NCBI GenBank assembly: GCA_902984215.1 | Contig: CADWAF010004166.1 | Coordinates: forward strand, 1-10,171 | Direction: 5' to 3' | DNA length: 10,171 bases | From: Willaertia magna | Lineage: Eukaryota; Heterolobosea; Eutetramitea; Acrasida; Naegleriidae | In this document: positions 7,829 to 10,171 of the stretch, one piece after another | How the letters are laid out: each line of letters begins with the position of its first letter | Numbering within the stretch: position 1 is the stretch's first letter | Notes under the pieces: generated by a model | Told to the model about the DNA's origin: nothing | What the model saw: the letters and a program-made list of their open reading frames with translations, nothing else | The model's database searches: none | Made by a program: the position numbers and the translations under genes

Positions 7829-8317
7829 ATCTTCAACAGAAGTCACAATATCATCTAAACTGCCACAGACTCGCAGTAAAATTTGACAAAGATTAATCGT
7901 AGGTTTAACTAAATTCCAATATGAATCCTTAGTTTCTTTACTTATTCAAGTATTTCTAGCCACAGACTTTGTGATGATTGACGAATTGTTGAAAAATTGA
8001 ATAGCAGATGCTATAGCTTCAATTTTCCTCAAATCAAAAAAAACTATAATACCTAATCCTCCACATTCAAAACTGTTGAATAATACAGCCTTAGATAACT
8101 TGAATTCTAAACTTAATTTTGTTCTTACCCAAGTTGCCACCTTTTTGTTCATTTTCAATAAAAATTTTAGATCGATTCCATTGATAGCACACAAATATTT
8201 AAGTAAAGAAATCACCTTTGACATTGTTACAATAACAAATTGGTGTAAGAAAATGAACCTAGCATTTGTTAATATTAGTGTTTTGCTAAGTTTACTTGAC
8301 ACTTTCTTACCACCATT
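7781..8317 (-). pseudogene. LINE-type reverse transcriptase C-terminal (thumb) fragment
   Basis: On the minus strand a frame opens after TAA 8318-8320 and runs 123 codons to a TGA at 7946-7948. It then continues open in the same frame for 54 more codons to TAA 7781-7783. The core reads IVTMSKVISLLKYLCAI, then WVRTKLSLEFKLSKAVLF, then ECGGLGI. This order matches the region after the polymerase domain of non-LTR retrotransposons: a lysine-containing 'qK..iL..y..p' helix, the '.r.wl.lp......ly' segment and the hallmark GGLGI. The catalytic F/YADD part lies further upstream in such proteins and is absent, so this is a 5'-truncated insertion, as is usual for LINEs. There is no ATG at the open end (a GTG at 8300-8302 is not a start). 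The exact clade (R1/R2/CRE/L1-like) cannot be told. Confidence 0.6.
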
Positions 8318-8443
8318 TTAAATAATAAAAAATGATTGATTTAACAAATAATTGATTTGTTTAAACTTTAAATTGTCTTAATTTATTTACTAAGCCAACC
8401 ATTTTGGAGGCAGAAAAAGTAGAGATTGTTGAAACTGCTAATG

Positions 8444-8593
8444 TTAACTTTTCTCCAATAAAAGTAAGGATAAGACCTTGTTGTGCTTGTTCTCTTCTTG
8501 TCTTTTCAATTGTTTATTAAATTCCGTAAAGTTTACTGGTAAAGTAAAGTACTTTGGAGATATTCTTGTTGTTCGTTTCATCATATACATCAT
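8444..8593 (-). CDS. small doubtful ORF, 49 residues
   Basis: Minus-strand ATG to TAA, beginning MMYMMKRTTRISPKYFTLPV and ending LLLLEKS. It is basic and has three in-frame alternative Met codons in the first five. No family is recognised. A second minus frame overlaps its 3' half and stays open beyond it (…EQAQQGLILTFIGEKL… to …VNKLRQFKV, stop near 8368-8370). The two could therefore be one gene split by a frameshift or a short intron, or both could be chance. Low confidence. Confidence 0.15.
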   Translation of the reverse strand: MMYMMKRTTRISPKYFTLPVNFTEFNKQLKRQEENKHNKVLSLLLLEKS

Positions 8594-8700
8594 AAAAAAG
8601 GGAATAAGACATTGGTCAGAGAAAAAAAGTAAGTTTGATCAGAAAATTTTCCAATAATTAAACAACAACAACAATAGTTTACAATGAATGTTGTAAAACA

Positions 8701-8706
8701 TTTATT
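8701..8706 (-). terminator. putative poly(A) signal for the AAGAB-like gene
   Basis: The minus strand reads AATAAA 16 bases after the TAG stop of the AAGAB-like gene. The position is right for a eukaryotic polyadenylation signal, though chance hexamers are common in this composition. Confidence 0.4.
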
Positions 8707-8722
8707 TTAACAAATTAATAAA

Positions 8723-9853
8723 CTATAAATACTCTTCTTCTTCTTCTTCAACACCTTCACCAAAATCCTCTCCCAACATTTCCATTAATTTTAAAGCAGT
8801 TCTTCCAGCTCTTTGTTTTCTTTCTTCAAATCCAAGTGAAGATCCTTGATTTTTTAAGAATAACATTTCTCCCATTAATGAATCAAATAGTTTTTCTTGT
8901 TTTTCAAATTCTTCTTCTTCTTCTTTATTTAATTCTTGTTGTTCATTGAATAATTCCTTTTTCATTTCAAATTCTTCTTCAAATTCTTCTTCGAGTTCTT
9001 CTTTTAAAAATATTTCGGTCGTTTCCTTTTCTTGTTTTACTTGTTGTTCTTCTTCTATTGTTGTTGTTGTATTCTTCTTCTTATCGGAAAAAGTTGTATT
9101 CTTCTTTTGATCATCTATCATCTTCTTATCGAAAGTTGTATTCTTGTTACTTTCAGTAAATTCTTTAGTTAAATTAGAAGAAAAAGAACTTAATGCATTA
9201 TTCTTCTTCTTTTCTACTCTCTTCATCTCTGGCCACATGGTACATTCCAATACTTCCATTAATCTTTCCACTCCCTTCTTTTCCTTAATAATTTCTTCTT
9301 CCTCATTCTCTTCTTTCAATAATTGATCTTCTTCTTCATTATTCAATAATAACAATTCATTCCTTACAATACATTCAAAATTATTTTCTACACACCAAAA
9401 TAATCTTTCCTTTTTCATCTTTTCATTAAATAAATCATCATGATAAAATAAAATTGCATTTTCCACTTCTTCTCTAAATTTTAAAATTGTTTCTAAAATT
9501 AAATCAGTTTCATAATCGCCAATTCCAATAATTACTTGAAAATTATTTATGTCAAAGCAATGATGGTTTGTTTTTGATTGATTTAAAAAATGTAAACGAC
9601 AAGTTGTGGTATAATATTTTGTTGAAATGTCTAATAAAATATTATTTTCACTTTTATTTAATTTAAAATTATTAATTCCCAAATAATTTATTAAAAATTG
9701 TAATTCTTCATTTTCATCATTATTTCTATCCTTTCTATTATTGTCATTATTAAAAATCACTTCCGTAGGTATTGCGTGTACAATCAACACGTTATTGTTT
9801 GAATAAAACACGTTTTTATTTTCACAAAAAATTTCGCTATTACCACTTGACAT
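8723..9853 (-). CDS. AAGAB: alpha/gamma-adaptin-binding protein p34-like (AAGAB family)
   Basis: 376 residues, TAG stop. In animals AAGAB/p34 is a cytosolic chaperone that stabilises AP-1 and AP-2 adaptin subunits during assembly of clathrin adaptor complexes. Here residues 19-34 (NNNVLIVHAIPTEVIF) fit the first strand and loop of the Rab-like pseudo-GTPase domain, and 104-113 (NFQVIIGIGD) a later strand. Residues 194-213 (GVERLMEVLECTMWPEMKR) match the conserved 'GV.R....L....W' region. Residues 322-361 (FDSLMGEMLFLKNQG, then ERKQRAGRTALKLMEMLGED) match the C-terminal dimerisation helices. Between them a 100-residue insert (about 220-320) is Glu/Lys/Asn/Thr-rich low-complexity sequence, and the tail ends in a run of Glu. 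Length is somewhat above the human protein because of this insert. The start is the first Met, directly after an A-rich leader and 65 bp from the divergent ALG11 gene. Assigned by motif recall, not by search. Confidence 0.75.
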   Translation of the reverse strand: MSSGNSEIFCENKNVFYSNNNVLIVHAIPTEVIFNNDNNRKDRNNDENEELQFLINYLGINNFKLNKSENNILLDISTKYYTTTCRLHFLNQSKTNHHCFDINNFQVIIGIGDYETDLILETILKFREEVENAILFYHDDLFNEKMKKERLFWCVENNFECIVRNELLLLNNEEEDQLLKEENEEEEIIKEKKGVERLMEVLECTMWPEMKRVEKKKNNALSSFSSNLTKEFTESNKNTTFDKKMIDDQKKNTTFSDKKKNTTTTIEEEQQVKQEKETTEIFLKEELEEEFEEEFEMKKELFNEQQELNKEEEEEFEKQEKLFDSLMGEMLFLKNQGSSLGFEERKQRAGRTALKLMEMLGEDFGEGVEEEEEEYL

Positions 9854-9918
9854 TTTTTTATTTAAAAAAAAATTTAAAAAATTAATTTTCAGCCTTAAAA
9901 AATAATTTTAAAAAAAAA
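9854..9918. promoter_or_regulatory. 65-bp bidirectional promoter/leader region
   Basis: The only DNA between two divergently transcribed conserved genes. It is nearly all A and T, with A-runs reading towards ALG11 and T-runs (A-runs on the other strand) towards the AAGAB-like gene. Both 5' leaders and any core promoter must fit in it, or lie in the coding regions. No TATA box can be told apart from the background. Confidence 0.55.
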
Positions 9919-10171
9919 ATGTTTCAAGATCAACTAGTACTGCTACCTCCTTTTCTTTCCGAGTTATTTTCTTCTTCCTATTATCAATTTCTTCTCTTTC
10001 ATTCTTTTTTAACCATTTTAACTACAATAGGTTTATTTTTCTATTTAAAAATGATTTATTTTCCAAAAATTAAACTTTTAATAAATCAAAAATATAAAAT
10101 CCCTCAAAATAAAAAAACAATAGCCTTTATGCATCCTTATAGTGAAGGATGTGCTGGTGGTGAAAGAGTTT
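9919..10171 (+). CDS. ALG11: ALG11-like alpha-1,2-mannosyltransferase, N-terminal part (cut by window end)
   Basis: 84 codons from ATG at 9919, open to the window edge. ALG11 adds the fourth and fifth mannose (alpha-1,2-linked, from GDP-mannose) to the dolichol-linked oligosaccharide on the cytosolic face of the ER. Residues 22-46 (YQFLLFHSFLTILTTIGLFFYLK) form the expected N-terminal membrane helix. A basic stretch follows, then IAFMHPYSEGCAGGERV (about 68-84), which matches the family's conserved start of the GT-B fold, usually FHPYCNAGGGGERVLW. The third to sixth motif positions vary (SEGCAGG), but HPY and GGERV are intact. The ATG follows a run of A, as at the other starts. The rest of the protein, including the EX7E-type donor site, lies outside. 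Confidence 0.85.
   Translation, partial: MFQDQLVLLPPFLSELFSSSYYQFLLFHSFLTILTTIGLFFYLKMIYFPKIKLLINQKYKIPQNKKTIAFMHPYSEGCAGGERV

Larger units (their letters stand above)
6299..8320. mobile_element. composite island of degraded mobile-element-like sequence
   Basis: Between the end of the tandem-repeat gene and the conserved AAGAB/ALG11 pair lie two decayed coding fragments in convergent orientation. The first is a plus-strand frame with a finger and a DEDDh exonuclease (6302-7828). The second is a minus-strand fragment of a LINE-type reverse transcriptase (7781-8317). They meet near 7826. Neither has an intact start or end, and I see no clear terminal inverted repeats or target-site duplications. 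The left boundary is placed where the tandem-repeat homology stops. The reverse transcriptase remnant makes at least part of this retrotransposon-derived. Whether the exonuclease part belongs to the same or another element cannot be decided from this window. Confidence 0.55.
8321..8722. other. intergenic stretch, little recognisable content
   Basis: AT-rich sequence between the reverse transcriptase remnant and the AAGAB-like gene. Near its right end it has an AAC/ACA-rich patch (8662-8676) and a minus-strand AATAAA (8701-8706). The only coding hint is a 49-codon minus-strand ORF, listed separately, and an overlapping second minus frame open until about 8371. No RNA gene or larger repeat is visible. 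Confidence 0.5.

Noticed and set aside
8076..8321. 81-codon plus-strand ORF
   Set aside because: It is antisense to the reverse transcriptase fragment, whose minus-strand frame carries the GGLGI motif.
9144..9326. 60-codon plus-strand ORF
   Set aside because: Antisense to the Glu/Lys-rich part of the AAGAB-like gene; Ser/Leu/Phe-rich as expected from the complement.
1..10171. CRISPR arrays, tRNA or rRNA genes, bacterial operon signals
   Set aside because: No regularly spaced short repeats, no cloverleaf with a GGTTCGA-type T-loop, and no ribosome binding sites. The gene content is eukaryotic.

Overview
The window is AT-rich eukaryotic nuclear DNA. Genes are long, intronless as far as I can see, and start in A-rich leaders (runs of A directly before ATG). 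Proteins carry Asn and Glu runs, and synonymous choices favour A/T-ending codons (AAT, CAA, TTA, GAA). Two conserved eukaryote-only proteins are recognisable: an AAGAB/p34-type adaptin-binding protein, and the start of ALG11, the ER mannosyltransferase of N-glycosylation. This fits an AT-rich unicellular eukaryote such as an amoebozoan (dictyostelid-like) or a similar protist. I cannot place it more exactly. The three long flanking genes end in TAA or TAG and spell every Gln as CAA/CAG, so the host uses the standard code.

Layout. 1-316: possible tail of an upstream gene (2-106), then the leader of the first large gene. 317-3106 (+): secreted/membrane protein with a signal peptide, an N-glycosylation-rich ectodomain with about five EGF-like modules, and a roughly nine-helix membrane region resembling the fungal TRP-like (Flc/Pkd2) family. 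3107-3475: tail-to-tail intergenic stretch holding an 88-bp stray copy of sequence from the next gene. 3476-6298 (-): an unrecognised protein containing two tandem copies of a 401-residue unit (1203 bp each, about 98% identical) followed by a membrane anchor; its 5' end is missing. 6299-8320: a graveyard of mobile-element-like sequence. The first part is a 1.5-kb plus-strand frame with a Cys/His finger and a DEDDh exonuclease domain, broken only by in-frame stops. The second is a minus-strand fragment of a LINE-type reverse transcriptase C-terminus. 8321-8722: non-conserved stretch with one tiny doubtful ORF. 8723-9853 (-): AAGAB-like. 9919-end (+): ALG11 N-terminus, divergent from AAGAB across only 65 bp.

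The genes do not form a pathway. The membrane-protein genes and ALG11 all touch the secretory route, but that is probably coincidence. The best leads are three. One is the frame at 6302-7828, which has six internal stops and no frameshift; it could reflect stop-only (C-to-T-like) decay or a Gln-reassigned code. Another is the tandem unit, whose two copies differ almost only at synonymous sites. The third is the EGF plus TRP-like fusion with a sharply CpG-enriched segment over its EGF modules.
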